From positions 1-14,198 of the forward strand of contig JAHAZL010000003.1 in assembly GCA_018384055.1 (NCBI GenBank): a stretch of DNA of 14,198 nt. The letters are read 5' to 3'. Every line of letters starts with the position of its first letter. Positions within the stretch are counted from its first letter, which is position 1. The position numbers were made by a program, and so were the translations under genes. Below, piece by piece: positions 1-6,940 of the stretch. Source of the stretch: Treponema sp. (lineage in GTDB: Bacteria; Spirochaetota; Spirochaetia; Treponematales; Treponemataceae). The notes beneath the pieces are model-generated. The model was given only the letters and a program-made list of their open reading frames with translations. It was not told the origin of the DNA and did not search any database.

Positions 1-44
1 TGTGTAAATATAATTATGATGCTTTAGTTGATTTAAATATCAGT

Positions 45-72
45 TAAACGAAAATAATAAACTTGACGATAA
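45..72 (+). promoter_or_regulatory. possible sigma-28 (FliA-type) promoter for the flaA pair
   Basis: TAAA at 45-48 and GACGATAA at 65-72 resemble the flagellar sigma-28 consensus TAAA-N15-GCCGATAA, with one mismatch in the -10 part and a spacer of 16 instead of 15. A start about 7-8 bases downstream (near 79-80) leaves a 20-base leader carrying the ribosome site AAGGAG (90-95). A sigma-70 reading using TTGACG at 63-68 would put its -10 (TATTCA, 85-90) directly against the ribosome site, so I prefer sigma-28. This is consensus matching by eye only. Confidence 0.4.
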
Positions 73-101
73 ATAAAATAATCGTATTCAAGGAGATTTG
101 A

Positions 102-836
102 ATGAAAAAGGGCGTAGTCGTTTTAGGTAGCCTTATTCTTGGACTTGCATTCTGCTTGCCTGCAGTTGCTCAGCCAAGTGCAAAGGCTGTTGAGACAATT
201 GTTATCGACAATTTCGATACAGATCAGGAATGGTCATGGGCTTGCCAGGCCAGCCGTTTCGTTGCTGATGGATATCCAATCGTAAAGAAGTTTGAAGGAA
301 TTCCAAACTCTCTTATTCCTTACCACAAGGACTCAGATCCAACAGCTCAGGTTCTCGGTGCAAAAATTGCATTTAACCGCAAGGGTGATAACTGGTTTGA
401 AATCTACCCGGCTAAGGATAATGAACTTTCAGAAATTCCTTTTGTTGGAACAGTAACACAGATTGATTTCTGGGTTTGGGGTGCAAACTATAACTACAGA
501 CTCGAACTTCTTGTTCGTGATGCTGATGGTCGTGTTCACACACTCAAGGCTGGAAACCTTATGTTCCACGGATGGAGAAACATTGTTGTAAATGTTCCTG
601 GATATATCCGCCAGCACTCAAGAATCCGTTCTGGACGCAAAGACATGTCATTTGTAGGATTCAGAATCCGCACAGACGCTTCAGAAGCAGTTGATGACTA
701 TGTAGTATACTTCGATAACTTCAAGTACACAACAAACACATTGTCAAATGTATATGATGGTTATGCTCTTAGAAACGCTGACTTCGGTGACTCAAAAGAG
801 TCTTCTGGATCTTCTAGCAACTCAGACGCAAAATAA
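102..836 (+). CDS. flaA: FlaA-family periplasmic flagellar filament outer-layer protein (first of two)
   Basis: A 244-residue secreted protein resembling the FlaA proteins that sheath the FlaB core of spirochaete periplasmic flagella. The signal peptide is clear: a KK start, a hydrophobic stretch at 5-19, and a likely cut after AVA at residue 23. A cysteine at 18 follows LAF, but phenylalanine before the cysteine makes a lipoprotein site unlikely. The mature part is rich in beta-strand-like segments with the shared pattern VLGxKxxFxRxGxN, followed by LxxLVxDxxG, LxFxGW and VGFR. It ends in a serine-rich tail. The ATG is set by AAGGAG six bases upstream. Only 19 bases separate it from a paralogous gene, so the two are almost certainly co-transcribed. 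At about 240 residues it is shorter than classic FlaA (roughly 320-350 residues) and matches the short FlaA-like pairs known in treponemes. Family assignment is from recognised sequence pattern; the exact role in the filament is inferred. Confidence 0.82.
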   Translation: MKKGVVVLGSLILGLAFCLPAVAQPSAKAVETIVIDNFDTDQEWSWACQASRFVADGYPIVKKFEGIPNSLIPYHKDSDPTAQVLGAKIAFNRKGDNWFEIYPAKDNELSEIPFVGTVTQIDFWVWGANYNYRLELLVRDADGRVHTLKAGNLMFHGWRNIVVNVPGYIRQHSRIRSGRKDMSFVGFRIRTDASEAVDDYVVYFDNFKYTTNTLSNVYDGYALRNADFGDSKESSGSSSNSDAK

Positions 837-855
837 AAGTAGAGGTGGAATGTAA

Positions 856-1581
856 ATGAAAAAGATTCAGTATGCAATTATGGCATTGGCTGTTGCTTTT
901 GCAGGATCAGCTTTTGCCCAGACATCAAGCCTTTCTGAACCAGATGCATCAAACATCGGTAATGATAGTGCTCGCCAGGCTCTTCGTGAAGTAAGCGTAG
1001 AACGCTTTGAACGCGAAGGTTCATGGAATGTTCATATTTCACCAGACTATGGTGTAATTCAGGGCCGCCTTTTCGAAGGTTCTCCTGCTGCAAAGGAAGA
1101 ACTCAACGATAAGGACAACCAGCAGATTGAAGATACAAAGGTTCTCGGTGTTAAGGTTGAATTCTTCCGCCGTGGTGTAAACTCTTTCTATGTCACATCA
1201 GCTCGCCCAATCCCTATCGAAGGTGTTACAAAGACAGTTTCTGTATGGGCATGTGGACGCAACATGGGACACCAGCTTTGGCTCCTCGTTCAGGACTATA
1301 ACGGCCACAACTTTGAAATCTGGATGGGTTCACTTGAATTCAGCGGATGGAAGAAGCTTACAACAGCAATTCCACCTTCTCCAGATGGCGAACATGGTAT
1401 TATTCAGCAGAGCGTATATCATGGTGACAAGCCTGGTCTCCGCATAGTTGGTTTCCGTGTAGACTGTAATCCAATGGACGCACAGGGGGCATTCTTCATG
1501 TACCTTGATGACATGCGTGCAGTTACAGACCTTTACGACATGGAAAACAAGGATGATGACGACATGATGGACAACTGGTAA
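856..1581 (+). CDS. flaA: FlaA-family periplasmic flagellar filament outer-layer protein (second of two)
   Basis: A 241-residue paralogue of the preceding protein. It has a signal peptide (KK, then a hydrophobic core) with a probable cut after AFA at residue 21. It repeats the same landmarks in the same order: VLGVKVEF.RRG.N, VWACG, LLVQDYNG, LEFSGWKK and IVGFRVD. The two genes therefore arose by tandem duplication and then diverged. The C-terminus is very acidic (a run of four aspartates near the end) instead of serine-rich. The ribosome site AGAGGTGG (841-848) lies seven bases before the ATG. A strong terminator starts 21 bases after the stop and closes the flaA transcript. By family knowledge it is exported to the periplasm and assembles on the endoflagellum. 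Whether the two paralogues form a mixed sheath, or one occupies a particular part of the filament, cannot be told from sequence. Confidence 0.82.
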   Translation: MKKIQYAIMALAVAFAGSAFAQTSSLSEPDASNIGNDSARQALREVSVERFEREGSWNVHISPDYGVIQGRLFEGSPAAKEELNDKDNQQIEDTKVLGVKVEFFRRGVNSFYVTSARPIPIEGVTKTVSVWACGRNMGHQLWLLVQDYNGHNFEIWMGSLEFSGWKKLTTAIPPSPDGEHGIIQQSVYHGDKPGLRIVGFRVDCNPMDAQGAFFMYLDDMRAVTDLYDMENKDDDDMMDNW

Positions 1582-1602
1582 TCCAGTATCCTGATTTGGA
1601 AG

Positions 1603-1634
1603 GCCCTGCTAATACGAGCAGGGCTTTTTTTTTT
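1603..1634 (+). terminator. strong intrinsic terminator after the flaA pair
   Basis: GCCCTGCT (1603-1610) pairs perfectly with AGCAGGGC (1617-1624) around the 6-base loop AATACG, followed at once by ten T residues (1625-1634). Its position just after the second flaA stop makes it the end of the flaA operon. The next coding region begins only 19 bases later. Confidence 0.93.
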
Positions 1635-1653
1635 ACTCAATAACTTAAAAAAA

Positions 1654-3015
1654 TTGAATTCAGTTTATACTAGAAAAAACATTTATTCACAGATTTCTAA
1701 ACTTGCATTCCCAATTGCACTTCAGAATTTGCTTTCTGCCTGCGTCAATTCTGTTGACGTTGTCATGCTTAACTTTGTAGGGCAGGATGCGGTTGCTGCC
1801 GTATCTCTTGCAGCCCAATATTCTTTCATACTTTGGTGCATTTATTTTGGCCTTGGAACTGGTCTTACTATTCTTGGTGCCCAGTATTACGGAAAAAAAG
1901 ACTATAAGGCAATTGAATCCGTTGAAGGCATCGCCCTCAGGTTTACTGTAATTGTAGGATCTCTTTTCTTTGTTGGCAGTTTTTTCTTTCCTGAACTGCT
2001 TATGTCCTGGTTTACAAATGACGGAAAACTTATTGGCCTTGGCGTTAAATACATGCGCATTGTTTCCTTCAGTTACCTGTTCAATACAATTGTTGAAGTT
2101 TATTTCAGTACATTGAAATCAGTTTCCCGTGTTAAAGCAAGCACAATTGTAAATGTTACTGCCAATATCCTTAATATTGTTCTCAATGCTTGTTTTATCT
2201 TCGGTTGGATTGGATTGCCAAAACTTGGAATTGTTGGTGTTGCCCTTGCAACGACTATTGCGGGCCTTATGAGGATGATCAGCGTATTTGTTTTATCTGC
2301 AATGAGTCCCGATGTAAAAATAAGCTTCCGCTTGATCTTCATAAGGAATAAAGTTCTTTTCCAGGATTTTTTCAGACTGTCTCTTCCGGCACTTTTGAAT
2401 GATCTTGTTTGGGGACTTGCATTTTCCGTTTACACGGGAATCATGGGGCACCTGAATTCTGATGCGGTTGCAGCTTTTTCTTTTGTTGCCATCGTCCGTA
2501 ATTTTGGTCAGGTTCTTTGTTTTGGTGTTGCCAATGGTGGAGGTCTATTCCTTGGAAAAGTTCTTGGGGAAAACAATCTTGAAGACGGATGGGTTGTTTC
2601 AAAATGCCTGGTAAAACTTACCGTAATTTCTGGAGCTGTAGGTGGACTCATTATTTTTGCAGCATCTCCCTTTGTTCTTGGATTTGCAGACCTTACACCG
2701 GAAGCCCATGATTTCCTTAAGAAAATGCTTTTCATCAACTGTTTCTATGTTATGGGAAGTGCCATAAACACAACTTTCATCTGCGGTATTTTCAGAAGTG
2801 GTGGAGACAGCAAGTTTGGCTTGATTTGCGACACCATCAACATGTGGGGATATGCGGTTCCACTAGGACTCCTTTCCGCCTTTGTATTCAAGCTCCCTGT
2901 AATGGGGGTTTATCTTTTGATGTGTACTGATGAATTCGTAAAATGGCCTGTGGTATTCTGGCACTATAAGAGCAAGGTTTGGCTTAAGAACATTACAAGG
3001 GAGAATGTGGCGTGA
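1654..3015 (+). CDS. MATE-family multidrug/organic cation efflux transporter
   Basis: A 453-residue, strongly hydrophobic inner-membrane protein of usual MATE length, with about 12 membrane segments in two homologous halves. The N-terminal SKLAFPIALQNLLSAC and NSVDVVML segments, and LSLPALLNDLVWGL at the start of the second half, are typical of the family. MATE proteins export drugs or metabolites using Na+ or H+ gradients; the substrate here is unknown. The start is weakly supported. TTG at 1654 is the only conventional start codon before the first helix, and no Shine-Dalgarno sequence precedes it. It also lies only 19 bases after the T-run of the flaA terminator, leaving little room for a promoter. 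A TATACT box at 1666-1671 lies inside the gene, so a shorter form starting near 1681 (ATT) is an outside possibility. The 3' end overlaps the following glycosidase gene by four bases (GTGA), implying translational coupling. Confidence 0.85.
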   Translation: MNSVYTRKNIYSQISKLAFPIALQNLLSACVNSVDVVMLNFVGQDAVAAVSLAAQYSFILWCIYFGLGTGLTILGAQYYGKKDYKAIESVEGIALRFTVIVGSLFFVGSFFFPELLMSWFTNDGKLIGLGVKYMRIVSFSYLFNTIVEVYFSTLKSVSRVKASTIVNVTANILNIVLNACFIFGWIGLPKLGIVGVALATTIAGLMRMISVFVLSAMSPDVKISFRLIFIRNKVLFQDFFRLSLPALLNDLVWGLAFSVYTGIMGHLNSDAVAAFSFVAIVRNFGQVLCFGVANGGGLFLGKVLGENNLEDGWVVSKCLVKLTVISGAVGGLIIFAASPFVLGFADLTPEAHDFLKKMLFINCFYVMGSAINTTFICGIFRSGGDSKFGLICDTINMWGYAVPLGLLSAFVFKLPVMGVYLLMCTDEFVKWPVVFWHYKSKVWLKNITRENVA

Positions 3016-3965
3016 CTAAAACTGCAAATAAAAATGCTTCTGTAGAGGCAAAAAAACTCCTGGCTTATCTAAATGAAACAGCTGGGGAAAAAATTATTAC
3101 CGGACAGCACACTCAGACAAATCCCATGGAGGAAATCAGCTACATAAAATCTGTTTCTGGTCATGAGCCTTTTTTGCGCGGGTTTGAATTGCTTGGGTAT
3201 TCTCCAAACATAAATTACAAGGATGCTGATGAAGCGTGCCTTACGGAAGTTGCAGAAAACAAAGGAACTATGGATACTGCTCTTGCATGGGCTAAGAAAA
3301 ACAATGCCTCAGACATAAAATGCTTGCTGACATTCAGTTTTCACTGGTTCTCTCCACTGGGGGGAAGGGATAAAAGTTTCTATGCAAAAAATACGGATTT
3401 TGATCCTGAAAAGGTTCTTGTAAATGGTACCCCTGAAAACAAGGCTTTTTACAGCGATATGGATCACATTGCTGAAATACTCGATAAGTTCAAGCAGGAA
3501 AGGATACCTATCCTTTGGAGACCTTTCCATGAAAGTTACGGTACCTGGTTCTGGTGGGGCAGGAAAGGTCCTGAAGTAGCATGCAAACTTTACCGCCTGA
3601 TGTTCGATTACTATGTCCATGAAAAACACCTGGATAACCTTTTATGGGTCTGGAATTGTGATGTTGCCTCTGCATATCCCGGTGATGAATATGTAGATGT
3701 AAATTCCATCGATGTTTACCTTGAAGAAAAGAAAGCTACGGATTACAAGGCGGAATATGAAAAACTTGTTTCTGCCTGCGGAAAGAACAAGGTTTGTGCC
3801 CTTGCGGAAGTCGGTTATAATCCTGATGTTGATCTTGTTTCTTCCTCTAAGGTTCCTTGGGCCTACTACATGACCTGGAGCAAGGAATTTGCCATGGATG
3901 GAGTTCGCAACACGGAGAATGAACTTTGCCGGATGTATTCAAGTGACTACAGCGTAAAATTGTGA
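3012..3965 (+). CDS. GH26-family glycoside hydrolase (beta-mannanase-like), apparently cytoplasmic
   Basis: A 317-residue single-domain enzyme of glycoside hydrolase family 26, which mostly cleaves beta-1,4-mannan by a retaining mechanism with two glutamates. The N-terminal GQH (31-33), the aromatic FSFHW strand (108-112) and the block WRPFHESYGTWFWWG (169-183) mark the family. E174 should be the acid/base and E266, in ALAEVGYNPD, the nucleophile. The start is GTG at 3012, supported by AAGGGAG eight bases upstream and by overlap with the transporter stop; the next ATG would remove the GQH strand. There is no signal peptide, carbohydrate-binding module or membrane segment. It therefore probably works inside the cell on short manno-oligosaccharides taken up by transport, unless it leaves by another route. 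Coupling to a MATE transporter is unusual, and any shared function is inference. The TGA stop doubles as part of the ruvA promoter. Confidence 0.87.
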   Translation: MTKTANKNASVEAKKLLAYLNETAGEKIITGQHTQTNPMEEISYIKSVSGHEPFLRGFELLGYSPNINYKDADEACLTEVAENKGTMDTALAWAKKNNASDIKCLLTFSFHWFSPLGGRDKSFYAKNTDFDPEKVLVNGTPENKAFYSDMDHIAEILDKFKQERIPILWRPFHESYGTWFWWGRKGPEVACKLYRLMFDYYVHEKHLDNLLWVWNCDVASAYPGDEYVDVNSIDVYLEEKKATDYKAEYEKLVSACGKNKVCALAEVGYNPDVDLVSSSKVPWAYYMTWSKEFAMDGVRNTENELCRMYSSDYSVKL

Positions 3966-3971
3966 TATATT
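3943..3971 (+). promoter_or_regulatory. probable ruvA promoter giving a leaderless mRNA
   Basis: GTGACT (3943-3948), a 17-base spacer and TATATT (3966-3971). The -10 is preceded directly by TGA (3963-3965), giving an extended -10 (TGN) element. The ATG of ruvA begins seven bases after the -10, exactly where transcription should begin. No Shine-Dalgarno sequence exists in the 20 bases before the ATG. The promoter overlaps the end of the GH26 gene. Confidence 0.6.
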
Positions 3972-3977
3972 GTATCC

Positions 3978-4595
3978 ATGTTCAACAGTCTTAGCGGAAT
4001 CATTACGGGAAAATTTCCCCAGAAACTATATTTAGATACTCACGGAATTGAATGGGATGTAACTTGTCCTGACAGTGCCCTTGAAAATTTACCTGATGTT
4101 GGATGCGAAGGTCGTGTCTATGTCTGGATGCAGCATACGGACAACCTTATGAATCTTTACGGGTTTGCATCTGACCGCGACCGTTCCCTTTTCTTTGATT
4201 TACTGAAGGTTGACGGCATTGGGCCAAAGGGTGCCGTAAAAATCATGAACAACATTTCAACTGACCAGATGGTTGCTATCCTTGAAAACGGTGACCTTGG
4301 ACTTTTGGAAAAGGTTCCTGGTGTTGGAAAGAAAACCGCCGCAAAAATGTTGCTTCAGCTCAAGGGAAAGCTGACCCTTGAAAGCAATACTTCAACAGGA
4401 ACAAAAAAAACCTCTTCTCCTTATGCAGATGTCATTTCGGCTCTTGTGGACATGGGCTATGACAAGTCTAAGGCTGCTGATGCTGTTGAAAAAATTGTCG
4501 GTCAGTTTTCTGCTGACGAAACTTTTGCAAAGGCAGGACAGAGTCAGAAAGAAGACCTTATTTTCCGCCGTGCAATCGTAGAACTTGCAAACTAA
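3978..4595 (+). CDS. ruvA: Holliday junction branch migration protein RuvA
   Basis: A 205-residue protein of normal RuvA length. It binds four-way DNA junctions as a tetramer and loads the RuvB motor in recombinational repair. Domain I (about 1-63) is the OB fold ending in LYGF. Domain II carries the two helix-hairpin-helix motifs VDGIGPKGAVKIM (78-90) and VPGVGKKTAAKMLLQL (113-128), which grip the DNA backbone. A Thr/Ser/Lys-rich linker (about 131-146) leads to domain III, the RuvB-binding three-helix domain at the C-terminus. The start is fixed by homology (MFNSLSGIITGK matches the usual first strand), not by a ribosome site, since none is present. The promoter placement suggests a leaderless message. 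ruvB follows after 13 bases, so the two form a unit; ruvC is not in this window. Confidence 0.96.
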   Translation: MFNSLSGIITGKFPQKLYLDTHGIEWDVTCPDSALENLPDVGCEGRVYVWMQHTDNLMNLYGFASDRDRSLFFDLLKVDGIGPKGAVKIMNNISTDQMVAILENGDLGLLEKVPGVGKKTAAKMLLQLKGKLTLESNTSTGTKKTSSPYADVISALVDMGYDKSKAADAVEKIVGQFSADETFAKAGQSQKEDLIFRRAIVELAN

Positions 4596-4608
4596 ACTGG
4601 AGACAAGA

Positions 4609-5799
4609 ATGATTAAGAGTGTAAACGCAAGAAGTTCCCGCCCAAAGAAAAATTCTCCAGAAGACGACATGAACATTGTTTCTCAGCTTGCCGCTCAGGC
4701 AGCCGCAGGTCGAGCAATGGAAACCGGCGGTTCATCAATGAATATAGTTCGTGCCAGCGAAGGCATTTTCAATGAAAGCGCCATTGTACGTCCTGATGTT
4801 GTTACGGAAGACGACAGTGGGGAAGGAAGCCTAAGGCCTCTTTGCCTTGATGATTTCATGGGACAGAGCGAAATCAAAAAAAATCTTGGAACTTTCATTA
4901 AGGCTGCAAAAGAACGCGGTGATGCATTGGATCATCTTTTTCTCATTGGACCTCCAGGACTTGGAAAAACAACCCTTGCCCAGATTACAGCAAATGAACT
5001 TGGGGCAGACTTTAAGGTAACCTCTGCTCCTGCTTTGGACAAGCCAAAGGATCTTGCGGGCATTTTGAGTACCATTACTCCAAACACGGTTTTCTTTATC
5101 GATGAAATTCACAGGCTGAAACCAGCTATTGAAGAAATGCTTTACATAGCCATGGAAGACTTTGAGTTGGACTGGGTTATAGGCCAGGGAGCTGCCGCTC
5201 GAACAGTTCGCATTCCGATTCCTCATTTTACTCTCGTTGGAGCTACAACAAAAGCTGGCATGGTTTCAAAGCCACTTCAGACTCGTTTTGGAATCATTCA
5301 GAGATTCAATTTCTATACAAGGGAAGAACTTGCAAAAATCATTCATCGTTCTGCAAAGATTCTTGAAGTCGGCATTGATGATGATGCAGCCCTTCTTATG
5401 GCAGACTGCAGCCGAGGAACACCTCGCGTTACAAACAGGGTTCTTCGCCGCATGAGGGACTTTGCACAGGTGGAAGGCTGCGGAAGAATTACAAAGGAAA
5501 TTGTTTCGGAAGGATTGAAGCGTCTTGGAATTGACGACATGGGCCTTGAAGGCTATGACCGTGAGATTCTTCTTGCCATCATCGAAAAATTCGGCGGTGG
5601 ACCTGTTGGGGCTGAAACCCTTGCAATTTCCATCGGTGAAAGCCAGGATACCCTTGAAGACTATTATGAGCCTTACCTTATTCAGTGCGGATTCCTTGCC
5701 CGTACTCCACGCGGAAGAATGGCAACGGAAAAGGCTTACGAACATCTTGGGTTGAAATACAAACCGGGCATGGCAAAAGGTCAGGGCGAACTTTTCTAG
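4609..5799 (+). CDS. ruvB: Holliday junction branch migration ATPase RuvB, with long N-terminal extension
   Basis: The hexameric AAA+ motor that drives branch migration with RuvA. Visible motifs: Walker A GPPGLGKTT (114-122), Walker B FFIDEIH (162-168), sensor I GATTKAG (211-217), a probable arginine finger in LQTRFG (R227), sensor II RGTPRVTNRVLRR (269-281), and the C-terminal winged-helix motif PYLIQCGFLARTPRGR (355-370). The start is ATG 4609, chosen for GGAG six bases upstream (4599-4602). A TTG at 4585 would overlap ruvA without benefit. The protein is 396 residues against roughly 335-350 usually. The excess is a low-complexity N-terminal region of about 50-60 residues, with MNIV occurring twice (21-24 and 44-47). 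Starting at ATG 4738 would give a normal-length RuvB, but the ribosome site there is poor. It is co-transcribed with ruvA. Confidence 0.95.
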   Translation: MIKSVNARSSRPKKNSPEDDMNIVSQLAAQAAAGRAMETGGSSMNIVRASEGIFNESAIVRPDVVTEDDSGEGSLRPLCLDDFMGQSEIKKNLGTFIKAAKERGDALDHLFLIGPPGLGKTTLAQITANELGADFKVTSAPALDKPKDLAGILSTITPNTVFFIDEIHRLKPAIEEMLYIAMEDFELDWVIGQGAAARTVRIPIPHFTLVGATTKAGMVSKPLQTRFGIIQRFNFYTREELAKIIHRSAKILEVGIDDDAALLMADCSRGTPRVTNRVLRRMRDFAQVEGCGRITKEIVSEGLKRLGIDDMGLEGYDREILLAIIEKFGGGPVGAETLAISIGESQDTLEDYYEPYLIQCGFLARTPRGRMATEKAYEHLGLKYKPGMAKGQGELF

Positions 5800-5810
5800 T
5801 CGGCTCCCAT

Positions 5811-5839
5811 TTGTAAAGAAACATCACATTCACTATAAT
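5811..5839 (+). promoter_or_regulatory. probable queA promoter giving a leaderless mRNA
   Basis: TTGTAA (5811-5816), exactly 17 bases, then a perfect TATAAT (5834-5839). The queA ATG begins eight bases after the -10, so the message should start at or one base before the AUG. There is no Shine-Dalgarno sequence in 5827-5846. The layout copies that of ruvA. Confidence 0.75.
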
Positions 5840-5846
5840 ACTCACC

Positions 5847-6878
5847 ATGCAGACTTCAGACTTTTATTTTGAATTACCGGAAGAACTGATTGCCCAGCGT
5901 CCGAGCGGTGAACGCGGAAACGACAAACTTATGTTCCTTAACAAAACGACAGGACAGGTTGAACATCACAAAATGGAAGATCTTGTTGATCTTGTTGCTC
6001 CTGGAACCCTCATGATTTTCAATGACAGCCGCGTAAGGCGCAGCCGTTGCTATGGAATAAAAACAACAAGCGGTCGTGAACAGGAATTCATGTTCCTTAA
6101 TCCTATCGGTGATGGCTCCAGCTGGAACACTATGGTAAAGGGTGCAAAGAAAGTAAAGGTTGGAAACGAATACAAGTTTACAGACGGAAGCATCGGTGTA
6201 ATTCCTGAAGTTTCTGAAGGATCTGAATTCCGTACAATCAAATTCGACAAACCTCTGGATGAAGCCTGGTTCGAAAGAAACGGGCATATTCCTCTTCCTC
6301 CATACATTCGCCGTGAAGACGATGACACTGACAGCGAAAGATATCAGACAGTTTATGCAAGGGAGACGGGTAGTGCGGCAGCTCCTACTGCAGGCCTTCA
6401 TTTTACAGAACCTTTGCTTCAGAAACTAAAGGACAAGGGAATTGAACTTGCTTGGGTTACGCTCCATGTAGGCCTTGGAACTTTCCTTCCTGTCCGCGAA
6501 GACAACATTGAAGACCACAAGATGCACACTGAATATTATACTGTGTCTGAAGAAACTGCTGCCAAGGTAGCAAAGGCCAAGGCAGAAGGTAGACCTGTTC
6601 TTGCAGTTGGAACTACAAGTGTCCGTACTCTTGAAAGTGCAAGCGATGAAAACGGTAGATTGATTCCTGGAACAAGAGGAACGAACATCTTCATGTATCC
6701 TGGATATAAGTTCAAGGTTGTTGACCAGATGTTTACAAATTTTCATACACCGGAAAGTACTTTGATCATGCTGGTTTCGGCTTTTGCCGGAAAAGAAAAC
6801 ATTATGTCTGCCTACAGTCAGGCCGTGGAAAACAAGTACAGGTTCTTTTCTTACGGGGACTGCATGCTGATAAAATGA
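5847..6878 (+). CDS. queA: S-adenosylmethionine:tRNA ribosyltransferase-isomerase QueA
   Basis: A 343-residue cytoplasmic enzyme that transfers and isomerises the ribosyl part of S-adenosylmethionine onto 7-aminomethyl-7-deazaguanine at the tRNA wobble position, forming epoxyqueuosine. Full length and well conserved: TSDFYFELPEELIAQRP at the start, NDSRV (about 59-63), GHIPLPPYI, YQTVYARETGS, AAPTAGLHFT, HVGLGTFLPVR, GTTSVRTLES, and TNFHTPESTLIMLVSAFAG near the end. The start is fixed by the near-invariant N-terminus, not by a ribosome site, as there is none. It has its own promoter in the 47-base gap after ruvB and a terminator downstream, so it is probably monocistronic. No preQ1 riboswitch is visible, and the short upstream gap leaves no room for one. 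Oddity: the usual PARL after NDxxV reads RRSRCYG. Confidence 0.96.
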   Translation: MQTSDFYFELPEELIAQRPSGERGNDKLMFLNKTTGQVEHHKMEDLVDLVAPGTLMIFNDSRVRRSRCYGIKTTSGREQEFMFLNPIGDGSSWNTMVKGAKKVKVGNEYKFTDGSIGVIPEVSEGSEFRTIKFDKPLDEAWFERNGHIPLPPYIRREDDDTDSERYQTVYARETGSAAAPTAGLHFTEPLLQKLKDKGIELAWVTLHVGLGTFLPVREDNIEDHKMHTEYYTVSEETAAKVAKAKAEGRPVLAVGTTSVRTLESASDENGRLIPGTRGTNIFMYPGYKFKVVDQMFTNFHTPESTLIMLVSAFAGKENIMSAYSQAVENKYRFFSYGDCMLIK

Positions 6879-6887
6879 TTTTTTAGG

Positions 6888-6922
6888 AACTGCCGAAGTC
6901 TCTTGATTTCAGCAGTTTTTTT
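6888..6922 (+). terminator. intrinsic terminator after queA
   Basis: AACTGC (6888-6893) pairs with GCAGTT (6912-6917). After one C/A mismatch, GAA (6895-6897) also pairs with TTC (6908-6910). T residues run from 6916 to 6922. On the opposite strand no T-run follows, so it serves queA and not the converging operon, whose own terminator I could not find. Confidence 0.72.
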
Positions 6923-6940
6923 ATGTGGATAGAACAAAAA

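Noticed and set aside
151..156. Lipoprotein site at Cys18 of the first FlaA-like protein
   Set aside because: LAFC has phenylalanine just before the cysteine, which does not fit a lipobox, and a good signal peptidase I site (AVA) follows.
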